DNA from: Pectobacterium aroidearum
GTDB lineage: Bacteria > Pseudomonadota > Gammaproteobacteria > Enterobacterales > Enterobacteriaceae
Assembly (NCBI RefSeq): GCF_015689195.1
Contig: NZ_CP065044.1
Location: 3,162,001-3,226,000 of the forward strand
Length of the DNA: 64,000 nt
Direction of reading: 5' to 3'
Shown here: positions 9,205-18,576 of the stretch, in pieces
Position numbering within the stretch: the stretch's first letter is position 1
Layout of the letters: the number at the start of each line of letters is the position of its first letter
Translations under genes and position numbers: made by a program
Notes under the pieces: model-generated
The model's database searches: none
Told to the model about the DNA's origin: nothing
The model's input: the letters and a program-made list of their open reading frames with translations, nothing else

Positions 9205-9875
9205 GCCGGTTCAGAACGAAGTCACACATCTACAAGCGCACATCAAGACCCTTCGCATCGGTGCCAGCGCACTGCTGGTGGCACCTGGTCATGAGTGCCG
9301 GTTGGTGGAGCGCACCGCGCGATCTGACGATCCATGTCCCCCTGATCTGCGTTCGGGAGTTCCCGGGCCTGGTGGGAAGTGCCCCCGAATCGGTCTACGC
9401 CTTCACCTTCTACGTGTTCCAGCAACTCAACCGCTGGCCGACTAACGGAGAAGAGGACTACACGCGCAACCTCCATGCGTTATCACCGTATTTCACCCCG
9501 GCATGCCGTGCCTTTCTGCAGGCAGATTACGACTATCGCCGCAGCACGGGCGAACTGCGGCAACGTGTACGCGGCGTCTACGAAATTCCCGGTCGCGGCT
9601 ATGGCGATAACCCTACAGCACGGGTGCGCGTGGTCTCTGACCGCGATTGGGTCGTCACACTCGACCTCAGCGCCGACGAGTACCACGGCCCGGAACAGGT
9701 CAAACGCGCTCTGGTGCGCTATCCAGTGAAAGTCACGCGTGCAGATATCGATCCAGCCCGTAACCCGTTCGGCCTCATGCTCGACTGCTATGACGGTGCC
9801 CCGCAGCGCATCGCAGCTTCGACACAGGAAGCCCCCAGTCGCGGCGGCCTGGGCACACAAGGAGAAACCCCATGA
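9201..9875 (+). CDS. TIGR03746 (PFL_4703) ICE protein with scrambled N-terminal segments
   Basis: The frame stays open for 224 codons, but two segments are read out of phase. Residues about 5-27 should read NEVTHLQAHIKTLRIGASAL in another frame, and about 48-61 should read PDLRSG and SRAWWEVPP. Between and after them the frame is right (MSAGWWSAPRDLTIHVP, then PESVYAFTFYVFQQLNRWP to the end). Thus two pairs of compensating indels scramble the membrane anchor and a linker. The protein family is a TraE/VirB8-like bitopic component of the channel. It may be non-functional, or these may be sequencing errors. Confidence 0.72.
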   Translation: MSRFRTKSHIYKRTSRPFASVPAHCWWHLVMSAGWWSAPRDLTIHVPLICVREFPGLVGSAPESVYAFTFYVFQQLNRWPTNGEEDYTRNLHALSPYFTPACRAFLQADYDYRRSTGELRQRVRGVYEIPGRGYGDNPTARVRVVSDRDWVVTLDLSADEYHGPEQVKRALVRYPVKVTRADIDPARNPFGLMLDCYDGAPQRIAASTQEAPSRGGLGTQGETP

Positions 9876-10774
9876 AACATCGTCGTCTCTGTCTCATCTG
9901 GCTGGGGCTGATGGCCTTGGTGCAGACTCCTGCGCTCCATGCCGTGGAAATCCTGCGCTGGGAGCGGCTGCCACTTGCCGTGCCACTTTATGTTGGGCAG
10001 GAACGCATTGTGTTCGTAGATCGCAATGTCCGTGTCGGCGTCCCGGCCAGCATCGGCGACCGTCTGCGTGTACAGAGCGCAGGTGGAGCCATCTACCTGC
10101 GTGCCAGCGAGCCTATCGACCCCACCCGATTGCAGTTGCAGGACGCCGACAGCGGTGCGCTGATCCTGCTCGACATTGCGGCCACTCCTGCCAAAGACGG
10201 CGAGTCAGCACTTGAGCCGATACGCATCGTTGAGGGTAATGCTACACCACTCCGCTATGGTCAGCCGCCAGACAACGCAACCCCAGCCCCCACGGCAGAT
10301 CAGGCCAGACTGGCGCAACGTGAAACACCTGTGGCCGTGGTACTCACACGTTACGCCGCACAAAGCCTGTACGTACCATTACGCACCCTAGAGCCTGTAC
10401 CCGGCATAATGCGCATCAGCCTGCGCCACGACCTGCCACTGGATACGCTGCTACCGACACTGCCTGTACAGGCAAAAGCGCTGGCCTCATGGCGATTGGA
10501 AGATCAGTGGGTCACTGCCGTGCGACTGACACATACAGGCAATGGCTGGGTTGAACTCGATCCACGCGTACTGCAAGGTGATTTCCTCACCGCCACTTTC
10601 CAGCATACGGCGCTCGGCCCACGCGGCTCCCCCGAAGACACCACGGTGCTGTATCTGGTTACCCGCAAGCACGGACTGCCGCAGTCGCTACTGCCTGCCA
10701 TCCAGCGCTTTGATCCTGCCATGCACTTGCCTGCCACCACGCCCCCGACAACGGAGGTACATCATGCGCAGTAA
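9872..10774 (+). CDS. ICE secretin-like/TraK-type protein, TIGR03749 (PFL_4704)
   Basis: A 300-residue exported protein: signal peptide about 1-24 (ending LHA-V), then a domain beginning EILRWERLPLAVPLYVGQERIVFVD that is typical of the TraK-like outer-channel family, a variable linker (about 130-150), and a second beta-rich domain. It should act in the periplasm/outer membrane as part of the type IV core complex with the TraB- and TraV-like partners. Intact, so the damage upstream ends before this gene. It overlaps the preceding stop by four bases and the next start by eleven. Confidence 0.8.
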   Translation: MKHRRLCLIWLGLMALVQTPALHAVEILRWERLPLAVPLYVGQERIVFVDRNVRVGVPASIGDRLRVQSAGGAIYLRASEPIDPTRLQLQDADSGALILLDIAATPAKDGESALEPIRIVEGNATPLRYGQPPDNATPAPTADQARLAQRETPVAVVLTRYAAQSLYVPLRTLEPVPGIMRISLRHDLPLDTLLPTLPVQAKALASWRLEDQWVTAVRLTHTGNGWVELDPRVLQGDFLTATFQHTALGPRGSPEDTTVLYLVTRKHGLPQSLLPAIQRFDPAMHLPATTPPTTEVHHAQ

Positions 10775-12170
10775 CGGTCTGTTGAAATGGCTGATGATCC
10801 CCGTCGCACTGCTGGTCCTGTTCGTTGGCATCCGCCTGTTCTCTGGTGGCGGCACACAGTCCTCTGCCACGGCAGAGACGAGCAGCCAGCTCACCCCGGA
10901 GGAAATGAAGGCATTGGGCATCGAAGGAGACACGCCACGCGATACTGTCGCGACGCTGGTGGCCCAGGTTCGGCAACTGCGCACTGAGCTACAAACCGCC
11001 ACCACCGACAACGGGGCACAACGAGAAGAAAACCAGCGTCTGCGTCAACGTGAAAGTGCCATTGACCAGCGTATCAGTACCACACTGGAATCCGAGCGGG
11101 CCAGCCTGCGCCGCGACCAGGAGCAACTTAACAACGAGCGCCAACAGACTGAGGGCCTGCTGGCAGATTTGCAACGGCGGCTGGACAGTATCGGCAACGC
11201 CGGTCACGGCGACCTGCCAGTCGGCCTCGGCCTGCGAGACGGGGATGCTGAAGGATTCAGCGACGAGGCCACGATCCGCTGGGTGGAGCCTGACGATGCC
11301 AGACAGACTGATGGCCGTCATGGCAACGCTGCGCTGAACTTTCCGACACGTTTCGGGCCCGCCCAGAAGACACTGGACACCACGGTCGAAAGCGTCACCA
11401 GTACCCGTACAAACGCGACCGGAGCCAACCCCGCCAGGGCCGTCTACACGGTACCCACCAATTCAACACTGATGGGTTCAGTCGCGATGACAGCCTTGAT
11501 TGGCCGCGTACCGATCGATGGCACCGTCAATGACCCCTATCCCTTCAAAGTCCTGGTCGGCCCCGACAACCTGACGGCCAACGGCATCGATATCCCTGAT
11601 GTAGCTGGCGCTGTGTTCAGTGGCACCGCGTCCGGCGACTGGACGCTCTCATGCGTCAGGGGACAGGTACGCTCAATCACCTTCGTTTTCCACGACGGCA
11701 CCATCCGCACCATTCCGGAAGACAGCGAACGCAGTCATCAGCAAAGCAATGACCAGAACGGTCTCGGGTGGATCAGTGACCCCTACGGTATCCCGTGCGT
11801 GTCCGGCGAGCGCCGCAGCAATGCCCAGCAGTATCTCGGTACACAGGCTTTGATCACCGCAGCAGGCGCAGGCGCGGCATCCTTCATCGATTCGGACAGC
11901 GGTCAGATGTCCTACGCCGGTGCCGACGGCTCCATCGGCACCGTGGGCATCAGCAGCAACGAGGCTGTGGGCCGCATTCTCGCCGGCGGCGTACGCGACA
12001 TGTCTGACTGGGTCAACAAACTCTATGGCCAGGCCTTCGCAGCAGTCTATGTGAAGCCCGGCGCACACGTCGCCGTTCACCTCGAAAAACCGCTCGCCAT
12101 TGACTACGACACCGAAGGCCGCAAGGTCGACCATCGTACAGGAGAAAGCCATGCGCTCGAACTGGACTAA
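10764..12170 (+). CDS. TraB-like channel scaffold, TIGR03752 (PFL_4705)
   Basis: A 468-residue protein: an N-terminal transmembrane helix (about 7-27), a long heptad region (about 70-155, rich in Gln, Arg and Glu), and a C-terminal beta-barrel-like domain (about 230-440) with VPTNSTLMGSVAMTALIGRVP. This is the plan of TraB/VirB10 proteins, which span the periplasm and join the inner and outer membrane parts of the channel. The ATG at 10764 was preferred over a longer frame because GGAGG lies seven bases upstream and the membrane helix follows at once. Confidence 0.82.
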   Translation: MRSNGLLKWLMIPVALLVLFVGIRLFSGGGTQSSATAETSSQLTPEEMKALGIEGDTPRDTVATLVAQVRQLRTELQTATTDNGAQREENQRLRQRESAIDQRISTTLESERASLRRDQEQLNNERQQTEGLLADLQRRLDSIGNAGHGDLPVGLGLRDGDAEGFSDEATIRWVEPDDARQTDGRHGNAALNFPTRFGPAQKTLDTTVESVTSTRTNATGANPARAVYTVPTNSTLMGSVAMTALIGRVPIDGTVNDPYPFKVLVGPDNLTANGIDIPDVAGAVFSGTASGDWTLSCVRGQVRSITFVFHDGTIRTIPEDSERSHQQSNDQNGLGWISDPYGIPCVSGERRSNAQQYLGTQALITAAGAGAASFIDSDSGQMSYAGADGSIGTVGISSNEAVGRILAGGVRDMSDWVNKLYGQAFAAVYVKPGAHVAVHLEKPLAIDYDTEGRKVDHRTGESHALELD

Positions 12171-12588
12171 ACCGCTGGCAATCATGCTATCCGTGAGCGT
12201 ATTGACCAGCTGCGCCACGAGCAAGGAAGACTTGTTACCCCATGGGGGTCGAACCATGCAGGACATCTGGCAGCAAGAGAGCGGCAATGGAGGCCGAGTG
12301 GGACAGATGGCCTATCGCCAACTGCTCGATGCCCGTCAGAGCCTGCGCCGTCCACTCAGCCATGCGGATGGGCAAGCTGCTCCTGCAGAACAGGCATACT
12401 ACACGCGTACCGCCGCCAATGAAGTACGCAGCCAGTTTCAGCGACTGCCCAACCCCGACCTGCTGATGTACGTGTTCCCGCATCTGGCGGGGACAGACCC
12501 GGTTCCTGTACCGGGTTACACCACCATCTTCCCCCTCTACCAGCGTGTGCAATACGCAATGCCGGGCGAACGTACGGAGGACTACTGA
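12151..12588 (+). CDS. Conjugative transfer lipoprotein, TIGR03751 family
   Basis: A 145-residue lipoprotein. The leader ends SVLTSC, with Cys21 as the lipidation site, then SKEDLLPHGGRTMQDIW, the family signature. It probably takes the TraV/VirB7 place, stabilising the outer-membrane part of the channel. The start lies within the last codons of the TraB-like gene (20-base overlap) and follows a good GGAG site; its stop shares one base with the ATG of the TraC-type ATPase, so these three are coupled. Confidence 0.78.
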   Translation: MRSNWTKPLAIMLSVSVLTSCATSKEDLLPHGGRTMQDIWQQESGNGGRVGQMAYRQLLDARQSLRRPLSHADGQAAPAEQAYYTRTAANEVRSQFQRLPNPDLLMYVFPHLAGTDPVPVPGYTTIFPLYQRVQYAMPGERTEDY

Positions 12589-15440
12589 TGGTCTGGTCGC
12601 TTCCCTGGCGCAAGCCCACTGTGCCGACCAAAGGTGAACAGCCGGACGGCTGGCAGCGCCACATCGATACACTACAGCAGGCAGGCATTCCCGAACCCGG
12701 TACCACCAGCGTAAGGGGGAGCCGTCCCGCCACCCAGGCCGATGAGAAGGCCTTGTACGAGGTGGCCCCATCGTTTGTCGCGTTGCTGCCCTGGGTCGAA
12801 TATTTGCCCGAATCACAAAGTATGCTGCTGGAGGATGGTGTCTCAGTCGCCGCCTTCTTTGAACTGACCCCGCTGGGTACAGAAGGCCGTGAGCCGGTCT
12901 GGCTGGCCCAGGCACGGGATGCGCTGGAAAACGCGCTGCAGGACAGCTTCGACGAGCTCGACGACAATCCCTGGGTACTGCAACTCTACGCTCAGGACGA
13001 GACCAACTTTGATCAGTATCTGCAGACCCTCAAGGGCTACATCCAGCCACGTGCGCAGCACTCACGCTTCACCGAATTCTATCTGCATTCGATGGCCCAT
13101 CACCTGCGCGCAGTAGCAAAGCCGGGAGGCCTGTTCGAGGATACGACAGTCACGCGTCTGCCCTGGCGAGGGCAAACACGACGGGTACGCATGATCGTCT
13201 ATCGCCGCACCGCAGGCAGCACGACCCGACGCGGCCAGACGCCCGAGCAGGCATTGAGTGTGGTCTGTGATCGCCTGAGCGGTGGTCTGGCCAACGCAGG
13301 CATCCGCGCACAGCGTCTGGATGCATCGCACATCCACAACTGGCTACTGCGCTGGTTCAACCCACATCCCACGCTGCTGGGCCACAGCGCCGAAGACCGC
13401 GAACGCTTCTACCAGTTGACCGCCTACCCGGACACCCACGACCTCGACGAAATCGAGCTGGTCTCCGGGTGCGATTTCAGCCAGAGGCTGTTCTTCGGCC
13501 AGCCACGTTCAGATACGGCCCGGGGCGAGTGGCACTTTGACGGCATGCCGCATCGGGTGATGACGACCGACCGCCTGCGCACACCGCCCAGTGTAGGTCA
13601 TATGACAGGCGAGAATCGCAAAGGCGACGCCATCAACACCTTGTTCGACCAGATGCCGGAAGACACGATGATGTGCCTGACACTGGTTGCCACACCACAG
13701 GACGTACTCGAAACACACCTGAATCATCTGGCAAAGAAAGCCGTTGGCGAAACCCTGGCCTCCGAACAAACCCTGGCGGATGTGCAAGAGGCGCGCTCAC
13801 TGATCGGCAGCGCCCACAAACTATACCGTGCCAGCCTGGCCTTTTACCTTCGTGGCAAGGATGAAGAAGAACTCGACAGCCGGGGACTGCAACTGGCCAA
13901 CGTGATGCTGGGCGCAGGCCTGCAGCCGGTACGCGAAGAGGACGAGGTCGCGCCGCTCAACACCTATCTGCGCTGGCTACCGTGTATGTACAACCCGGCC
14001 CAGGACCGCAAACAGTGGTACACACAACTGATGTTCGCCCAGCATGTGGCCAACCTCTCACCGACCTGGGGACGTAGCCGGGGTACAGGTCACCCGGGGA
14101 TCACTGTCTTCAATCGCGGTGGAGGCCTGATCACGTTTGACCCCTTCAACCGCCTGGATCGGCAGATGAATGCGCACCTTTTCCTGTTCGGCCCTACCGG
14201 GTCGGGCAAGAGCGCCACCCTCAACAACCTGCTCAATCAGGTCACCGCCATCTATCGTCCACGGATCTTCATTGTGGAGGCTGGCAATTCCTTCGGGCTG
14301 TTCTGCGAGTTCGCCCGGCGTTTGGGGCTGACTGTCAACCGTGTCAAGCTTGCTCCAGGTGCTGGCGTCAGTCTCGCACCGTTCGCCGATGCCCGCAGAC
14401 TCATCGAAACCCCCAGTGATGTACAAACACTCGATGCCGATGAACTCGATGACGAGCCACAGCGCAAGGAAGCCGAGGCCGACGAACAGCGTGATGTGCT
14501 GGGCGAGCTGGAGATCACCGCACGTTTAATGATCACGGGGGGTGAAGACAAGGAAGAAGCCCGCATGACACGGGCTGACCGCTCTCTAATCCGCCAATGC
14601 ATTCTGGACGCCGCTCAGCGCTGCGTCGCTGCCAGCCGTACCGTGCTGACCCGTGACGTGCGCGATGCACTACGTGAACGGGGTCATGACACGACGCTGC
14701 CGGAAATCCGGCGCGCTCGCCTGCTGGAGATGGCCGACGCGATGGATATGTTCTGCCAGGGCAGTGACGGAGAAATGTTCGACCGTGACGGAACGCCCTG
14801 GCCCGAGGCCGACATCACCCTGGTCGATCTGGCAACCTATGCACGCGAAGGCTACAACGCACAACTGTCGATCGCCTACATCTCGCTGATCAACACCGTC
14901 AACAACATCGCCGAGCGCGACCAGTTCCTGGGCCGCCCCATCCTCAACGTGACGGACGAAGGCCATATCATCACCAAAAACCCCTTGCTCTCGCCCTACG
15001 TCGTGAAGGTCACGAAAATGTGGCGCAAGCTGGGTGCGTGGTTTTGGCTCGCGACACAGAACATCGACGATCTGCCGAAGGCCGCAGAACCCATGCTCAA
15101 CATGATCGAATGGTGGATTTGCCTGTCGATGCCACCCGACGAGGTGGAAAAAATCGCAAAGTTCAGGGAACTGACACCCGCGCAGAAAGCGCTGATGCTG
15201 TCCGCACGCAAAGAATCCGGCAAATTCACCGAAGGCGTCATCCTCTCCAAGAGCCTGGAAGTGCTATTTCGTGCCGTACCGCCCAGCCTCTATCTCGCCC
15301 TGGCACAGACCGAACCCGAGGAAAAAGCCGAACGCTACCAACTGATGCAGCAGTTCGGGATTGGGGAGTTGGATGCGGCGTTCAAAGTGGCCGACATGAT
15401 TGATTATGCGCGTGGTATCACGCCCATGGCGCAAAGGTAA
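12588..15440 (+). CDS. traC: Conjugative transfer ATPase, TraC type, TIGR03744 (PFL_4706)
   Basis: A 950-residue cytoplasmic ATPase that energises pilus assembly and the channel (VirB4/TraC class). The N-terminal half carries the VirB4-like domain. The P-loop FGPTGSGKSA is near residue 534 and the Walker B-like region (RPILNVTDEGH) near residue 786. An acidic insert lies between them (about 618-650). GGAGG precedes the start. It is intact. The stop (15438-15440) directly abuts the stop of the convergent AbiEii gene with no spacer, which marks the left edge of the inserted toxin-antitoxin unit. Confidence 0.9.
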   Translation: MVWSLPWRKPTVPTKGEQPDGWQRHIDTLQQAGIPEPGTTSVRGSRPATQADEKALYEVAPSFVALLPWVEYLPESQSMLLEDGVSVAAFFELTPLGTEGREPVWLAQARDALENALQDSFDELDDNPWVLQLYAQDETNFDQYLQTLKGYIQPRAQHSRFTEFYLHSMAHHLRAVAKPGGLFEDTTVTRLPWRGQTRRVRMIVYRRTAGSTTRRGQTPEQALSVVCDRLSGGLANAGIRAQRLDASHIHNWLLRWFNPHPTLLGHSAEDRERFYQLTAYPDTHDLDEIELVSGCDFSQRLFFGQPRSDTARGEWHFDGMPHRVMTTDRLRTPPSVGHMTGENRKGDAINTLFDQMPEDTMMCLTLVATPQDVLETHLNHLAKKAVGETLASEQTLADVQEARSLIGSAHKLYRASLAFYLRGKDEEELDSRGLQLANVMLGAGLQPVREEDEVAPLNTYLRWLPCMYNPAQDRKQWYTQLMFAQHVANLSPTWGRSRGTGHPGITVFNRGGGLITFDPFNRLDRQMNAHLFLFGPTGSGKSATLNNLLNQVTAIYRPRIFIVEAGNSFGLFCEFARRLGLTVNRVKLAPGAGVSLAPFADARRLIETPSDVQTLDADELDDEPQRKEAEADEQRDVLGELEITARLMITGGEDKEEARMTRADRSLIRQCILDAAQRCVAASRTVLTRDVRDALRERGHDTTLPEIRRARLLEMADAMDMFCQGSDGEMFDRDGTPWPEADITLVDLATYAREGYNAQLSIAYISLINTVNNIAERDQFLGRPILNVTDEGHIITKNPLLSPYVVKVTKMWRKLGAWFWLATQNIDDLPKAAEPMLNMIEWWICLSMPPDEVEKIAKFRELTPAQKALMLSARKESGKFTEGVILSKSLEVLFRAVPPSLYLALAQTEPEEKAERYQLMQQFGIGELDAAFKVADMIDYARGITPMAQR

Positions 15441-16460
15441 TCAGCGGGGCTGATTGATCTGCCGCTCCAGGCGGGTCAACCGTTCAACAATGTCATCAAA
15501 CGACAGGATCTCACCATAGAACATCTGGGCGTTCAGCATCGCCTGATAATCCTGTCTCAACGCATCAAGCAGCTCCACATCTGGGATCAGCCTCAGTTCT
15601 CCTGTCAGACAGCGATCGTAATGGCTGAAACTGCTGCGAAAGAAGGTTTCTTTGATGTTCAGCACATCCTGCAACAGCGCGACATCACCCAAAGCCTGAC
15701 GACCGATATCATGGTCAGCAAGCCGCGCCAGATCGTACCAATGCCGCGACAGCCGTTCAGCACTGCCACGCAGTTCCGGGCGGTTGCATTCAACATGAAT
15801 GAGCGTGGCCTTCTCCCAAAAGGTACGCATCGGCGACAGTACGGCAACTTGCGCCGTTGGAAATACCAATTCCGGCACATAGGCGGCAATGTCCGGCACG
15901 ATGGTCAGCACATCCTGGGGAAAGGTCGCATTTCTGCCGCCGAACTCGATCAACACACTGGGCCGCAAATAGGGATCGGTGTTTTCCACCGCACTGGGGT
16001 AATAGAGCCTGAGCTCTTCTGCATTATCACTGATTTCAATCGTGATTTCGTGATTTGGAAGGCTCTGTCGCAATGCCGCACGCAGTGCCGGCACCAGTTC
16101 CCCGTTGACATGCGCTGCCAGGGTATCCCTGAGCATGTCAGACAGTTTGCGACGCTTGTTTCCGGACAGTGTGGCCAGCTCGGGCACATCCGACACCAGA
16201 CTTTGATAATCAATGGTGACATCAATATCTTCGGAGAAACGCTCGATAGCCTGATACACCTTCGACAGAGACGTCCCTCCTTTGAAGGCCATCGGCTTGC
16301 AGCAGGGTAACGCAAAGAGTACGCCCAGTATCTGGCACAACCAGATGTCTTTCTCCAGAATTTCGGCGCGACGCCCCAGTCCCGGAGCCAGACCATTCAA
16401 TAGTTCGGCCTGCTCAACGGGCGTCAAATCAAAATAGGATACAACTGACGTATCAGACAT
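15441..16460 (-). CDS. AbiEii-type nucleotidyltransferase toxin
   Basis: A 339-residue member of the AbiEii/AbiGii family. The nucleotidyltransferase signature is clear: MAFKGGTSLSKVY followed by FSEDIDVTID, where Gly-Gly-Thr-Ser and the Asp pair form the active site. Family members act as toxins that stop growth, some by adding nucleotides to tRNA, and can abort phage infection. The start at 16460 (MSDTSVVSYF) overlaps the antitoxin stop by eight bases, the usual coupling. The longer frame from 16487 has no better support. The pair sits between traC and the dsbA-like gene and probably stabilises the element. Confidence 0.85.
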   Translation of the reverse strand: MSDTSVVSYFDLTPVEQAELLNGLAPGLGRRAEILEKDIWLCQILGVLFALPCCKPMAFKGGTSLSKVYQAIERFSEDIDVTIDYQSLVSDVPELATLSGNKRRKLSDMLRDTLAAHVNGELVPALRAALRQSLPNHEITIEISDNAEELRLYYPSAVENTDPYLRPSVLIEFGGRNATFPQDVLTIVPDIAAYVPELVFPTAQVAVLSPMRTFWEKATLIHVECNRPELRGSAERLSRHWYDLARLADHDIGRQALGDVALLQDVLNIKETFFRSSFSHYDRCLTGELRLIPDVELLDALRQDYQAMLNAQMFYGEILSFDDIVERLTRLERQINQPR

Positions 16461-17064
16461 ACTTTTCCTCGCTGCGTTCATAGCCACTCAATGCGTCCAG
16501 CATCCATGCAGGCATCGACGCCTTGGCAGAACACAGAGCCTGAAATTCAGCAGGTGCCAACTTTTGTGCGATCCGTCGAAATGTACCGGACGTGACCTGA
16601 TGACGCCCCAGATACCAGAGCGCCGACAGCGCCTGACCTGCGGGTCGGCCGGCCAATACCAGTTTGCGTGAGGCAACATGTTGCAATCGGACCGTCATTT
16701 TTCCTAGCCGGACTGCCCGGGACGAACCACTGGTATAGAACACCGCCTGCGCAGGCATCTGCGTAGAGAAGCCAAAACGCCGTGCGGCCTCGGCACCATG
16801 GATCTCAATCGTCGCCCCTTCCGCATCAGCCAGTGTATGTGCTATCTGCTCAGGTGCGGGCAACGTCTTGATGCCAAAGCGACCCACTTTGGGTACGACA
16901 TACAAACCATGGCCGATGCGCTCAATACTGCCAGCCTTGTTAAGCCGCATCAGCGCCTGATCAATAGCCGCACGCGACCCCAACCCGGCAAAAAGAGCAG
17001 GCGTGAAAGGCTCGCCTGCCAACTGGGCAGCGATACGTTCTCGAATGGCTTGGGATGTACTCAT
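16453..17064 (-). CDS. AbiEi-type antitoxin / autoregulator
   Basis: A 203-residue protein with an N-terminal winged-helix domain (about 1-60: FTPALFAGLGSRAAIDQALMRL, then a Lys/Ile-rich wing) and a C-terminal domain that in this family (AbiEi/DUF6088) counters the toxin. The order antitoxin then toxin and the eight-base overlap match AbiE operons. AAAGGAGG lies five bases before the ATG. An eight-base inverted repeat 14 bases upstream of the start is a likely binding site for this protein. Confidence 0.82.
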   Translation of the reverse strand: MSTSQAIRERIAAQLAGEPFTPALFAGLGSRAAIDQALMRLNKAGSIERIGHGLYVVPKVGRFGIKTLPAPEQIAHTLADAEGATIEIHGAEAARRFGFSTQMPAQAVFYTSGSSRAVRLGKMTVRLQHVASRKLVLAGRPAGQALSALWYLGRHQVTSGTFRRIAQKLAPAEFQALCSAKASMPAWMLDALSGYERSEEKYV

Positions 17065-17077
17065 GACAGCCTCCTTT

Positions 17078-17106
17078 TGTTAGATATTCTATAAAAAAAT
17101 CTAACA
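17078..17106 (-). promoter_or_regulatory. Inverted repeat upstream of abiEi, probable operator
   Basis: TGTTAGAT (17078-17085) and ATCTAACA (17099-17106) form a perfect eight-base inverted repeat with a 13-base AT-rich spacer, directly before the antitoxin ribosome site. AbiE antitoxins are known to repress their own operon by binding repeats in this position; that this one does so is inference. Confidence 0.6.
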
Positions 17107-17261
17107 CGTCGCAATGCTGCAAAGCTCCCCTAAAAAGACACCATCATCCATGGCGGGAAAGCGTGTTCGCAGATACCGGATTGTTGCTCTACACCACCAT
17201 CCAGTCATGTTCGACTCAGCTATCGGCCACCGTCCCTATCCATCCCGGAGCTACCGTAAAA

Positions 17262-18002
17262 ATGACCACCATTTTTCAGATCGAAACACTTCGCCGTCTG
17301 GCATGGCCCACGACCATAGTGATACTCACCATCCTGATACTGCTGATCTGGCGTATCTATGCTCCATTGTCTCAGGGACCTTCGCATCCAATAAGTGGCC
17401 GTGTAAACTCGCCACCCGCCCCATCCGTTTCTCAATGGCATCAAGGCGCAGCGAATGCCCGTTTCACCCTGATCCTGTACGCGGATCTGGAGTGCCCCTA
17501 CTGCAAGGATTACTACCCTGAGTTGACACACTGGATCGCGCAGCAACACGATATTCGTTTGCAATGGCATCACCTGATCCTGAGTTCGCATGAACCTGCA
17601 GCATCGCACCAGGCCAGCATGGCAGAGTGCGCCGGCAAAAGCGGTGGTCATGATGCCTACTGGCAGATGATTACCTGGATCTACCAGCACACCCGAGGCA
17701 ACGGCGAGGGACTGCCACCGAATACCACACCTCCCGGATTGAATCAGGCGATGCGGTCCTGCATGGATAGCGAATGGCCCCACAGCTTGATCCGCCGTCA
17801 GGTCGAACAGGCACACCAGGAAGGCGTACAGGCTACCCCATCACTGCGGCTGATCGACCAGCAGACCAACCGCGCCATGTTACTGACAGGTCCTGTACAG
17901 GGGGATGCTTTGCTATCGGCGCTGGATCTGCTCTCCGCCCCACAAACCTCGGATAAGGAGCCCAAATTGCCTGCTGACATCATTGACCACACGCCCAGGT
18001 AG
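17262..18002 (+). CDS. DsbA-like thiol-disulfide protein of the ICE
   Basis: A 246-residue membrane-anchored protein: one transmembrane helix (about 15-36), a Pro/Ser linker, then a thioredoxin fold with the CPYC active site (LYADLECPYCKDYYPEL, about residue 85) and the cis-Pro segment ATPSLRLID near residue 195. It should work in the periplasm, perhaps forming disulfides in conjugation proteins. The start at 17262 precedes the membrane helix; the frame is open further upstream. It resumes the conjugation cluster after the AbiE insertion. Confidence 0.75.
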   Translation: MTTIFQIETLRRLAWPTTIVILTILILLIWRIYAPLSQGPSHPISGRVNSPPAPSVSQWHQGAANARFTLILYADLECPYCKDYYPELTHWIAQQHDIRLQWHHLILSSHEPAASHQASMAECAGKSGGHDAYWQMITWIYQHTRGNGEGLPPNTTPPGLNQAMRSCMDSEWPHSLIRRQVEQAHQEGVQATPSLRLIDQQTNRAMLLTGPVQGDALLSALDLLSAPQTSDKEPKLPADIIDHTPR

Positions 18003-18141
18003 TCTGTGGCCTTCAGAGCAGAGGGATTCGATACTTTTTTACGCTCTCTAAAACAGGGGATCACCATGTCCTGATTGTTTGTCGCTTCCTGAGGCCAGTT
18101 GGAGTGGACTACCACCATGATCAATTTCATGGTGCTCCACT

Positions 18142-18576
18142 ATGCTGGCTCCCGCTTCAATCTCTTCATTCTGGTGGCATACGCTTGCCATCGTCATGCT
18201 GACTGCCCTGTTGAGCCCACTGGCACAGGCCGCAGATGTAGTTGTCGTCAGCGACACACGACACCCGGTTCAGAACCTGGGCAATACCCGGCTCATCGAA
18301 CTGGATAGCCCCTCACGCATTGAGGCCGAACTGGCAGCCAACCTCCCCCAAGACCCGGCACGCGCCGCAGTCATCGTGCAACAACGCCTGAGAGAAGGCG
18401 GCACAGCGCTGCAGCAACGCATCAACGAGGCCTATCAGGATGTTGTCGATGCCTGGAGCCTGGGCATTACCACCCTTCCGGCCGTCATCGTCGATCAACG
18501 CTATGTGGTTTATGGTGAACCTGACGTCGCCAAAGCAGTGGCGCGTATCAACACATACAGGAGGACTCAGCCATGA
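18142..18576 (+). CDS. ICE protein, TIGR03757 (PFL_4709) family
   Basis: A 144-residue exported protein with a signal peptide (about 12-30, ending AQA-A), then DVVVVSDTRHPV and a C-terminal segment TTLPAVIVDQRYVVYGEPDV that recalls a thioredoxin-like strand pattern without Cys. The family is confined to G-type transfer regions and its role is unknown. It overlaps the next start by four bases. The ATG at 18178 would also leave a complete signal peptide. Confidence 0.75.
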   Translation: MLAPASISSFWWHTLAIVMLTALLSPLAQAADVVVVSDTRHPVQNLGNTRLIELDSPSRIEAELAANLPQDPARAAVIVQQRLREGGTALQQRINEAYQDVVDAWSLGITTLPAVIVDQRYVVYGEPDVAKAVARINTYRRTQP

